Notes: generated from the letters alone by a model not told the origin. DNA of 25,740 nt from Desulfobulbaceae bacterium (GCA_003517965.1 DOZO01000045.1:28958-54697), one strand, 5' to 3'; shown: positions 1 to 5,595, counted from the stretch's first letter. Numbers and translations: made by a program.

Positions 1-252
1 ACCTCTCTGCTGGTCAGCCTTCTGGACCGGCCCGGCGCCTTAAACGATGCCTTGAGCATCCTGGCCCAGCGCTCCATCAACCTGACCCGGATCGAATCGC
101 GTCCGGTCAAGGACGAACCCGGCCGTTACCTTTTCTTCATCGACATGCTTGGCCATCTGGAAGATGAGATTGTCCGGGAGGGTTGCGAAAAGCTGAAGGA
201 AATCTGCTCGTATTTCGAATGGCTGGGGTCTTACCCTCGGACAGGAGAGTAA
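1..252 (+). CDS. pheA: Prephenate dehydratase (P-protein), C-terminal ACT domain, 5' truncated
   Basis: The window opens inside this gene; 83 codons remain before the TAA. Prephenate dehydratase makes phenylpyruvate in phenylalanine synthesis, and its C-terminal ACT domain binds phenylalanine for feedback inhibition. The visible part is that ACT domain. It shows the R-P-G-A-L motif near the start and the I-E-S-R-P motif about 22 residues later, the two Phe-binding signatures of the family, then a strand rich in F/I/D and a final helix. The N-terminal catalytic part, and any chorismate mutase domain, lie outside the window. An AT-rich palindrome follows 5 bp after the stop. Whether this is monofunctional PheA or a bifunctional P-protein cannot be decided here. 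Confidence 0.9.
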   Translation, partial: TSLLVSLLDRPGALNDALSILAQRSINLTRIESRPVKDEPGRYLFFIDMLGHLEDEIVREGCEKLKEICSYFEWLGSYPRTGE

Positions 253-256
253 AGCT

Positions 257-278
257 TGATAAAGAAAATTCTTTATCA
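257..278. promoter_or_regulatory. Perfect 10-bp palindrome between pheA and the DGR target gene
   Basis: TGATAAAGAA, a 2-base spacer, then TTCTTTATCA form a perfect inverted repeat 5 bp after the pheA stop and about 80 bp before the variable lipoprotein gene. It has no following T-run and is AT-rich, so it is a poor intrinsic terminator. It could be an operator for the DGR target gene or a weak 3' stem for pheA. The symmetry is directly visible; the function is inference. Confidence 0.4.
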
Positions 279-356
279 TCTTGGTCTATTTTAAAGATGC
301 TCTCGGATTTTTGCCACAGGTTCATCCACAACCATACAAAGAAGAAGGGGGGAAAG

Positions 357-1103
357 ATGCGTAATCGTTTGTTAGCGTTGGTAGCGTTGGTGTTGCTGGT
401 CTTAGGGGCGGGAGCCTGTAGTGGCGTTGGCGGCAAGTCGTCGGCGGTTGAGGGCAAGTTGATGGACTGGAACGGCAAGCCGGTGGCCGGGGTGAAGATT
501 ACCGCAGCCCAGGTGTCGCCCATCAAGGGCTACGAGCAGTTCGAGGCTGTCACCTCTTCGGATGGATCCTTCAAGATTAAGGGGCTTTTTCCCTCATCCG
601 CCTATGTGCTGAAACCCTGGTCAGATAAGTGGAACTGCAAGACCGAGATCAAGTTGGACAGCGCGCCCCAGGGTGAGACGGCGGTGCTGCCTGAAGCCAT
701 GAAAATCCCCCAGGCGTTTGCAAAAGATGGCGGTAGCCAGGTGTTTGATCTTGCTTCTGGTAAAGCGTATTTTACAGACACTGACACCGGACTTGAATGG
801 GTGATAGGGCCGGACCAGGACACCAATTACGCGCAAGCCGAGCAGTGGGTAGCCGCGTGCAAGGTGGAGGGCGGAGGCTGGCGCATGCCGACAAGGGCAG
901 AGTTAAAGACCCTTTACAGGAGTGGTGTTGGAGAAAGAAATATGAAAAAGCCTATTACGACCTCTGGTTGGTGGGTTTGGGCAGAACCTAAAGATTCGTC
1001 GTCGGCGTGGGGCTTCAACTTCTCCAACGGCAACGAGGTCTGGGACTACCGGGATGACTCCGACGACGACAGGGTGTTTGGAGTGCGGTCGCGTCCGCGA
1101 TGA
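357..1103 (+). CDS. DGR variable protein: lipoprotein with carboxypeptidase-regulatory-like and DUF1566/C-type-lectin-like domains
   Basis: This 248-residue protein is the diversified target of the retroelement. Residues 1-20 are a lipoprotein signal peptide (two basic residues, a Leu/Val-rich core) ending in a lipobox with Cys21, so it should be membrane-anchored and possibly surface exposed. Residues about 30-105 resemble the carboxypeptidase regulatory-like beta-sandwich (V-x-G-K-L, D-G-S-F-x-I-x-G). Residues about 130-248 look like the DUF1566/FGE-type C-lectin fold used by many DGR targets (T-G-L-E-W, W-R-M-P-T-R-A-E-L, final V-F-G-V-R). The variable repeat encodes residues 212-248. ATG 357 is chosen because a GGGGGGAAAG ribosome site and the signal peptide begin there; an in-frame ORF extends further upstream but overlaps pheA. 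The ligand is unknown; a binding or adhesion role is inferred from the family. Confidence 0.88.
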   Translation: MRNRLLALVALVLLVLGAGACSGVGGKSSAVEGKLMDWNGKPVAGVKITAAQVSPIKGYEQFEAVTSSDGSFKIKGLFPSSAYVLKPWSDKWNCKTEIKLDSAPQGETAVLPEAMKIPQAFAKDGGSQVFDLASGKAYFTDTDTGLEWVIGPDQDTNYAQAEQWVAACKVEGGGWRMPTRAELKTLYRSGVGERNMKKPITTSGWWVWAEPKDSSSAWGFNFSNGNEVWDYRDDSDDDRVFGVRSRPR

Positions 1104-1108
1104 TGATG
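989..1108 (+). repeat. DGR variable repeat (VR)
   Basis: This 120-bp segment aligns without gaps to 1736-1855 (offset 747). There are 14 differences, and every one is at a position where the other copy (TR) has adenine. Thirteen lie in AAC/AAT codons of the template: nine A to G, three A to T, one A to C. The fourteenth is A to T at 1101. Of 13 AAY codons in the template, ten have changed and three (residues 221, 224, 226) are still Asn. The altered residues are 219 (G), 223 (S), 228 (V), 230 (D), 231 (Y), 233, 234 and 236-238 (all D). This is the pattern of adenine-specific mutagenic retrohoming. Confidence 0.96.
1074..1100 (+). other. Candidate initiation-of-mutagenic-homing (IMH) segment of the VR
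   Basis: The last 27 bp before the VR stop codon are identical to the TR (1821-1847), GC-rich and almost free of adenines. In characterised DGRs such a 3' VR segment is the IMH site that marks where cDNA enters the target. Directly after it VR and TR diverge at 1101 (T against A) and again from 1109 (T against G). Such 3' differences (IMH against IMH*) would tell recipient from donor. The assignment is by position and analogy. Confidence 0.6.
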
Positions 1109-1169
1109 TAGATCATTGGATTATTTGATCCTTCGATCATTTGTTTTTTTGATTATTTTGTTTTTTGGG

Positions 1170-1203
1170 GTACAGGGGCTACGCCCCTGTACGATTTTTT
1201 TTT
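1170..1203 (+). terminator. Strong hairpin with T-tract after the VR: terminator and/or DGR cruciform
   Basis: GTACAGGGGC (1170-1179) pairs perfectly with GCCCCTGTAC (1183-1192) around a 3-base loop, and nine T's follow at 1195-1203. This is a textbook Rho-independent terminator for the lipoprotein gene. DGR targets often carry a hairpin or cruciform just downstream of the VR that stimulates retrohoming; this one is about 60 bp beyond the VR end, farther than in the Bordetella phage system. It also ends 22 bp before the avd ATG, so avd would need readthrough or a promoter that I do not see. Confidence 0.8.
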
Positions 1204-1213
1204 GGATTCTGCT

Positions 1214-1615
1214 ATGGCCCAATACGAGCATCTCCCGATTTACAAGGCGGCCTTTGACCTGCAAATTTACTTTGAAGGCATCGTCAGAAACTTCAGCCGT
1301 TATCACAAGTATACGCACGGAACGGCCTTGCGGAATCTGACTCGGGAGGCGTTGATGCTGATCGTGCGCGCCAACAACACGCAGGACAAGACGCCGGTGC
1401 TGGAGGAGCTCAGAATCAAACTTGAAGAACTGAAGGTGGTTATCCGCATCTGCAAAGAGGTAAAGGCGTTTGCCAACTTCAATTCTTTTGAAACCAGCAT
1501 TCAGCAAGTGATCGGAATCGCAAGGCAGAACGAGGGGTGGGTGCGGAGTGTTATAGTCCGAGGCGGGCCGAGGCCTGAATCATCAACGTATGCCCCGGCG
1601 GGGCTGTCGCGATGA
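1214..1615 (+). CDS. avd: DGR accessory variability determinant (Avd), four-helix-bundle protein
   Basis: This 133-residue, basic, helical protein lies between the variable gene and the RT, the usual place for avd. It shows the family pattern: L-P-I-Y-K-A-A-F-D-L near the start, an R-N-F-S-R-Y-H-K-Y-T-H-G segment, a helix with L-T-R-E-A-L-M-L-I-V-R-A-N, and a long L-E-E-L-R-I-K-L-E-E-L helix followed by R-I-C-K-E-V-K. Avd proteins form a positively charged pentameric barrel that binds the RT and the DGR RNA and are needed for cDNA synthesis. ATG 1214 fits the family N-terminus; an in-frame TTG at 1202 lies inside the terminator T-tract. No good Shine-Dalgarno is visible. The TGA overlaps an ATG at 1612 (ATGA). 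The last ~20 residues are Pro/Gly/Ser-rich and look non-structural. Confidence 0.85.
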   Translation: MAQYEHLPIYKAAFDLQIYFEGIVRNFSRYHKYTHGTALRNLTREALMLIVRANNTQDKTPVLEELRIKLEELKVVIRICKEVKAFANFNSFETSIQQVIGIARQNEGWVRSVIVRGGPRPESSTYAPAGLSR

Positions 1616-1875
1616 GCGTGCCGAGCAACATCATCTTGTTCCCTCCGCCCAGGCGGCATAGTAATGCAGGGAGTCATACCGCCAAGGATTGGCTCCCGGT
1701 GGCCGGGCGGTTGCTTAGCCCGGAAAGTGAGGGGATAAAGATTCGTCGTCGGCGTGGAACTTCAACTTCAACAACGGCAACGAGAACTGGAACAACCGGA
1801 ATAACTCCAACAACAACAGGGTGTTTGGAGTGCGGTCGCGTCCGCGAAGATGATGGCGTCCCTTTTTACCTTTGA
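1612..1875 (+). other. Open frame through the TR linking avd to the RT (possible coupling ORF)
   Basis: An 87-codon frame starts in an ATGA overlap with the avd stop, passes through the whole TR and stops 23 bp inside the RT gene. Over the TR it reads Arg- and Thr-rich low-complexity sequence because the AAC triplets are read one base out of frame. I do not think it is a conserved protein. It may let ribosomes travel from avd to the RT start, which has no ribosome site of its own. It is also possible that it is open by chance. Confidence 0.25.
1736..1855 (+). repeat. DGR template repeat (TR)
   Basis: This is the invariant donor copy of the VR, adenine-rich in its core: 13 AAC/AAT triplets in the frame of the target protein. 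It lies between avd and the RT on the same strand. Its 3' end covers the first six bases of the RT gene (tandem ATG codons at 1850 and 1853), so no untranslated spacer separates TR from RT. The TR transcript is the template reverse-transcribed with random incorporation opposite A. Upstream, 1616-1735 has no recognisable gene other than the linking frame and probably belongs to the structured part of the DGR RNA. Confidence 0.96.
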
Positions 1876-3343
1876 AAACCTGTATAGAGCCTGGCTTGAT
1901 TGCCGTCGCCGTAAGCGCGGCAAGACGGCGGCTCTTGCCTTCGAGACAAAGGCCGAGGAAGAACTTCTCGACCTTGTCTCCGAATTGGCCGACCGGACTT
2001 ACCGCCCCCGCCCCTCGTTCTGCTTTGTGGCCCGTAATGACAAGTACCGCGAGGTGTTTGCCGCCCAGTTCCGGGATCGCGTGGTGCATCACCTGCTGGT
2101 GCGCGAACTGGAAAAAATCTGGGAGCCGGTTTTTATCCACGACTCCTATGCCTGCCGCCGGGGCAAAGGGACGCACGCGGCGGTAAACAGGCTCCAGACC
2201 TTCATGCGCCGGGCCACTGCCAACAACACCCTCCGGGCATGGTTCCTCCAGCTTGACATCCGCTCCTTTTTCCCCTCCATAGACCGGGCTCTTCTCTTGG
2301 AACTTGTCCGCGCGCGCCTGCACAGCGAAGAACTGCAATGGCTGGCCGAGGTGGTGATCGCGCACGATCCGGCCATTGAGCCGATGCTTACCTGCTCGCC
2401 AGAGAAGTGGCGCAACATCCCACCGGGAAAAAGCCTGTTTGGCGCGCCGTTCGGCAAGGGGCTGCCCATCGGCAACCTGACCAGTCAGTTTTTGGCCAAT
2501 GTTTATCTCAACCCCCTGGATCAGTTCGTTAAACATCAGCTTAAGGCGAAGTACTACCTGCGCTATGTGGACGATATGATTCTGGTTCACGAAAAGAGGC
2601 AGGTTCTTGAAGAGTGGCTGGGTGATATTGAGAGTTTTTTGCAAAACAAATTACTTCTGGAACTGCATCCGACGCGGCGCATTATCCAGCCGGTTGGCAA
2701 CGGCGCTGATTTCGTAGGCTATATCGTGCGCCCAACCCATCTGCTGGTGCGGCGGCGGACCGTGGGACGCTGCAAGGAGGCGCTGGCCCGCCACGCCAAA
2801 AACATTCTCGGCAAAAAAGGCCAAAATTTTGTTTTGTTTCCGCCCGAGGGTTACCTGCAACTGCAAGCGACTATCCAGTCGTATCTTGCTCTGTTCCGAC
2901 ATGCTTCTGCAAAACGCTTGCGTGACTCCCTGTTCGTGCGCCACCCATGGCTAGGGTTTATTTTCGAGCGGCAGGGGGATAAGCTCCGTCAACGCTGGGA
3001 TTTCCCTGGCAAGCCTGCCAATCTTAAGACCCAGTACGGATTTTTCCGGCGACGTTTTCGGGGGGTAATCCTGTTTCAGGTAGGTAGCTATTTTGAACTG
3101 TTTGACCGCGATGCCGTCTGGGCGTCCAAGACCCTGGCCACAAAACGCCTCCCAGTGCGGCCAGGTTTCTACGCCCGGTGCGGAGTACACCGGGCACTTT
3201 GCCGGACAATGGTGACGCGGCTGGTGGCGGCAGGGAGGCATGTTCTTGTCGTGGCCCAGAGCGATATGTCAGCGGGCCTCTTGAAGGCCCGCCGGGGGGT
3301 GGCCCTGGCCTTTCCCGGACACCGGCCAGTTACTGATTTTTAA
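1850..3343 (+). CDS. DGR reverse transcriptase with C-terminal MutS domain-I-like extension
   Basis: This 497-residue protein is the RT that copies TR RNA into mutated cDNA. The start (T-F-E-N-L-Y-R-A-W) matches the usual beginning of DGR RTs, so ATG 1850 or 1853 must be correct. Asp136 (L-Q-L-D-I-R-S-F-F) and Asp241/Asp242 in Y-V-D-D are the metal-binding triad. G-N-L-T-S-Q at 208-213 is the DGR-type motif 4, which replaces the Q-G-x-x-x-S-P of group II intron and retroviral RTs. The thumb and helical region follow to about 390. Residues about 404-471 then resemble MutS domain I: V-I-L-F-Q-V-G-S-Y-F-E-L-F-x-x-D-A, C-G-V-H about 30 residues later, and L-V-A-A-G-R-H-V-L-V-V-A-Q. The reading frame is continuous. 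The stop overlaps the convergent gene at 3330 by 14 bp. No Shine-Dalgarno precedes the start. Confidence 0.95.
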   Translation: MMASLFTFENLYRAWLDCRRRKRGKTAALAFETKAEEELLDLVSELADRTYRPRPSFCFVARNDKYREVFAAQFRDRVVHHLLVRELEKIWEPVFIHDSYACRRGKGTHAAVNRLQTFMRRATANNTLRAWFLQLDIRSFFPSIDRALLLELVRARLHSEELQWLAEVVIAHDPAIEPMLTCSPEKWRNIPPGKSLFGAPFGKGLPIGNLTSQFLANVYLNPLDQFVKHQLKAKYYLRYVDDMILVHEKRQVLEEWLGDIESFLQNKLLLELHPTRRIIQPVGNGADFVGYIVRPTHLLVRRRTVGRCKEALARHAKNILGKKGQNFVLFPPEGYLQLQATIQSYLALFRHASAKRLRDSLFVRHPWLGFIFERQGDKLRQRWDFPGKPANLKTQYGFFRRRFRGVILFQVGSYFELFDRDAVWASKTLATKRLPVRPGFYARCGVHRALCRTMVTRLVAAGRHVLVVAQSDMSAGLLKARRGVALAFPGHRPVTDF

Positions 3344-3788
3344 GTTTTTTCTCGTAGGTAAGACAGTCTTCCATCTTTTCAATCGGCGTGGCAAAAAAAG
3401 CTCGCATCTCCTCGCCACGATGCGGATATTCAGACCCTGGGAATTCGCATTGATAAACAAAAACCTTGGTGCGATAGCCAATGACCAATTCCATTTTTTT
3501 GGCAGTAAGATCATCAATTGCCAAGGAATTTTCCCGCCAGCCGCGGCGGCCAAGCTCATGCACTAACAAATCATGTTTCTTCCCGGCGGTATCACGTTCA
3601 GCCGCCTTGCTGGCTCCTTCCTGATGCTCATATCTGGTGACAAGCTCCATGCCCACGACTTTTTCCTCATAGGGCGAAGCAAATTCCCGGAAGGTCTTAT
3701 GGAGCATAGTGACAAAATCCGCAGCCATGACATGGGCCGGAAACCAGGAAAGCATTATCATTGCCAATAAGAAAAACTTCTTTTTCAT
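3330..3788 (-). CDS. Small secreted/periplasmic protein of unknown function
   Basis: I do not recognise this 152-residue protein. It begins M-K-K-K, followed by a hydrophobic stretch and a likely cleavage site at V-M-A-A-D near residue 21, so it should be exported. The mature part is charged and helical (F-R-E-F-A-S-P-Y-E-E-K, many Lys/Glu) and has two cysteines near the C-terminus that could form a disulfide. ATG 3788 is chosen over an upstream in-frame start because AAAGGAG lies at the right distance and the signal peptide starts there. It is convergent with the DGR RT (14 bp overlap) and divergent from the toxin-antitoxin genes. No link to the DGR can be shown. Confidence 0.7.
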   Translation of the reverse strand: MKKKFFLLAMIMLSWFPAHVMAADFVTMLHKTFREFASPYEEKVVGMELVTRYEHQEGASKAAERDTAGKKHDLLVHELGRRGWRENSLAIDDLTAKKMELVIGYRTKVFVYQCEFPGSEYPHRGEEMRAFFATPIEKMEDCLTYEKKLKNQ

Positions 3789-3837
3789 TGCGAAGCTCCT
3801 TTGTTTTCTTGGATTACGCCTGACATAACAAAACACC

Positions 3838-3866
3838 TTGACTCCATAACGTTGTGATGCTAAATT
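3838..3866 (+). promoter_or_regulatory. Sigma-70-type promoter of the toxin-antitoxin operon with putative operator
   Basis: TTGACT (3838-3843) and TAAATT (3861-3866) are 17 bp apart, with GGAGG and the antitoxin ATG close downstream. Between them CATAACGTTGTG (3845-3856) is a palindrome with one mismatched pair, a plausible binding site for the ribbon-helix-helix antitoxin. The boxes are seen in the sequence; autoregulation is inferred from how RHH antitoxins usually work. Confidence 0.6.
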
Positions 3867-3886
3867 AAAGGCAGGAGGTATTAACC

Positions 3887-4120
3887 ATGAGCGCACTTAC
3901 CAAAAGGACAACGGTGTATTTTGACCCCGCCATGCATCGGGCGCTTCAGCACAAAGCGCTGGCGACATCCCGATCCCTTTCTGATATCGTCAATGATACA
4001 ATACATCATGCACTGGCCGAGGATGCTGACGACTTAGCCGCCTTTGAAGAGCGGCTCAATGAGCCGCTGGTTTCCTATGAATCAATGTTAAAAGAACTCA
4101 AGGCCAATGGCCGTCTATAA
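3887..4120 (+). CDS. Ribbon-helix-helix antitoxin (CopG/Arc-like)
   Basis: This is a 77-residue protein. The N-terminal K-R-T-T-V-Y-F-D strand, followed by two helices (M-H-R-A-L-Q-H-K-A-L-A and S-L-S-D-I-V-N-D-T-I-H-H-A-L), is the ribbon-helix-helix DNA-binding fold. The acidic C-terminus (E-D-A-D-D-L-A-A-F-E-E-R) is the part expected to wrap the toxin. Good ribosome site GCAGGAGG. Its 3' end overlaps the downstream toxin gene by 14 bp, which is typical of translationally coupled type II modules. It should neutralise the toxin and repress the shared promoter. The exact family name cannot be assigned without a search. Confidence 0.85.
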   Translation: MSALTKRTTVYFDPAMHRALQHKALATSRSLSDIVNDTIHHALAEDADDLAAFEERLNEPLVSYESMLKELKANGRL

Positions 4121-4367
4121 CCTCTTTTTCAAAGATTCGGTCAGGAAAGACCTGGATTCCATCCCAAAAAAAGACCTGCAACGGATCATCGAACGGATAG
4201 AAAGTCTTACCGCAAACCCACGTCCTGTTGGTTGCGAAAAACTTTCTAACCTGGAAAAATATCGCCTTCGTCAGGGAAATTACCGCATCATCTATTCGAT
4301 CCAAGATGCCCAACTGACTATCTGGGTGGTCAAGGTCGGACACCGCCGAGAAATCTACCGAATATAA
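4107..4367 (+). CDS. RelE/ParE-superfamily toxin
   Basis: This is an 86-residue protein. It starts with Y-N-L-F-F-K-D-S-V-R-K-D-L and has the helical hairpin typical of the superfamily. It then has L-S-N-L-E-K-Y-R-L-R-Q-G-N-Y-R-I-I-Y and ends V-G-H-R-R-E-I-Y-R, the signatures of RelE-type mRNA interferases that cleave mRNA in the ribosome A site. The Arg residues of the Y-R-L-R and G-x-Y-R motifs and the C-terminal H-R-R-E-x-Y-R are present, so the toxin looks intact. It is coupled to the antitoxin by a 14-bp overlap. A gyrase-poisoning ParE is less likely given these motifs. The gene converges on moaA. Confidence 0.85.
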   Translation: MAVYNLFFKDSVRKDLDSIPKKDLQRIIERIESLTANPRPVGCEKLSNLEKYRLRQGNYRIIYSIQDAQLTIWVVKVGHRREIYRI

Positions 4368-4408
4368 GATCACGACCGGTAAGATCGGCATTAACTACCT
4401 CTTCTTTT

Positions 4409-5491
4409 TCACCCCCCTATCCGCGACATCTGCCCGTGACAATCCCCTGCGCTGTCCGGCGAAATGGTATGCCCTTTCGGCTTGCTCAGGATGGCCGCGA
4501 TAATCAACGCCCTGATTTCTTCATCGCTTGCGCCGCTGCGCAGGCTCCCCCTGAGATCGGTTTCCTGGTCGGAGAGAAGGCAGGAACGCAGCCTGCCTTC
4601 GGAAGTAAGCCGCAAGCGGTTGCAACGATCGCAGAAGTGGTGGCTGATGGGGCTGATAAAACCGACACTGCCGGCCGCCCCGGCCAGTCGGTAAACACGG
4701 GCCGGGCCGTCCATACGCTTGGCCTCCACCGGCGCAAGCGGCCCCAGAGGCTTAAGCAGTTCCATGATCTCCTGGGAACTGATGTATTTACTTTTGTCCC
4801 AAAGGGCCGAAGCCCCAATGGGCATGAACTCGATGAAACGAATCTGCAGAGGCTCCATAAGGGTCAGTCTGGCAAAGTCGATGAATTCGTCATCGTTTAT
4901 CCCTTTCAAGGCAACGATGTTCAATTTGATCGGGTTAAAGCCAAGCTCTCTGGCCTTGCTGATCCCGGCCCAGACCTTGGCAAAGGCGTCAACTCCGGTA
5001 ATCTGTTGGAAACGCTCCGGAATCAGGGTGTCAAGACTGATATTCAGCTTGCTGATTCCGGCGTCCCGCAGGGCTTCGGCATGGTCGGCCAGCAGAACAC
5101 CGTTGGTGGTAAGGCGGATGTCGTTTAGCCCTGGGATTTGCGCCAACTCCTTGATAAAAGAAAGCACCTCCCGCCGCACCAGGGGTTCACCGCCAGTAAG
5201 ACGGATTTTTTTAATGCCAAGCGAAACGGCAAGACGCACCACCCGGAGAATTTCCTCGTAGCGCAAAAGCTCCTCGTTGGCCAACTTGATTCGCCCTTCC
5301 TGTGGGGTGCAATACTGACAACGGAGATTGCAGTGGTCGGTAAGTGAGATCCGTAAATAACTTATAGACCTGGCAAACATGTCCGTCAGAGGCGTTCCCA
5401 TTGGTGGAACGGAAAGCCCAGCTTCGGACAACTCCTCACCTGCCTCTTGCTTCATAGCTTGTCGTTCGTGTTTTATGATCTTACTCGTCAA
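4409..5491 (-). CDS. moaA: GTP 3',8-cyclase MoaA (molybdenum cofactor synthesis)
   Basis: This radical SAM enzyme makes 3',8-cyclo-7,8-dihydro-GTP, the first step of molybdopterin synthesis. Cys54, Cys58 and Cys61 (D-H-C-N-L-R-C-Q-Y-C) bind the SAM cluster, L-T-G-G-E-P-L is the SAM-binding motif, and a C-terminal F-C-D-R-C-N plus a Cys 14 residues later binds the second 4Fe-4S cluster. It ends in the functionally important Gly-Gly. At 360 residues it is about 25-30 longer than usual at the N-terminus. A TTG at 5491 is preferred as start because AGGAGG sits 8 bases upstream, while the internal ATGs (residues 13, 31, 38) have no such site; M31 or M38 would give a family-typical length. It stands alone on the minus strand; no other moa gene is in view. 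Confidence 0.93.
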   Translation of the reverse strand: MTSKIIKHERQAMKQEAGEELSEAGLSVPPMGTPLTDMFARSISYLRISLTDHCNLRCQYCTPQEGRIKLANEELLRYEEILRVVRLAVSLGIKKIRLTGGEPLVRREVLSFIKELAQIPGLNDIRLTTNGVLLADHAEALRDAGISKLNISLDTLIPERFQQITGVDAFAKVWAGISKARELGFNPIKLNIVALKGINDDEFIDFARLTLMEPLQIRFIEFMPIGASALWDKSKYISSQEIMELLKPLGPLAPVEAKRMDGPARVYRLAGAAGSVGFISPISHHFCDRCNRLRLTSEGRLRSCLLSDQETDLRGSLRSGASDEEIRALIIAAILSKPKGHTISPDSAGDCHGQMSRIGG

Positions 5492-5566
5492 GGAAAAACC
5501 CTCCTAACCAGACGCTGACATAAAAAAAGTCACATGTCCGCATCATTAAAGTAAATGAATCACACT

Positions 5567-5595
5567 TTGATTTTTTCCGACTTTCCTGCTACATA
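5567..5595 (+). promoter_or_regulatory. Possible promoter of the tsaD operon
   Basis: TTGATT (5567-5572) and TACATA (5590-5595) are 17 bp apart, about 90 bp upstream of tsaD. The -10 match is poor (3 of 6). This is the best candidate in the 196-bp divergent region between moaA and tsaD; no terminator or riboswitch could be recognised there. Confidence 0.3.

Noticed and set aside
1715..2644. 309-codon minus-strand open frame opposite the RT
   Set aside because: It is a shadow of the RT coding sequence; it has no recognisable domain and the plus-strand frame carries clear RT motifs.
3272..3292. GCGGGCCT/AGGCCCGC hairpin near the RT 3' end as terminator
   Set aside because: It lies inside the coding sequence and no T-run follows on either strand; the codons also fit the RT extension, so it may be chance.
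1..4400. Prophage origin of the DGR
   Set aside because: No integrase, tail, capsid or lysis genes and no att-like repeats flank it; the target is a lipoprotein, not a tail fibre.
4436..5128. 230-codon plus-strand frame opposite moaA
   Set aside because: It is antisense to an unmistakable moaA, and its product shows no family signature.
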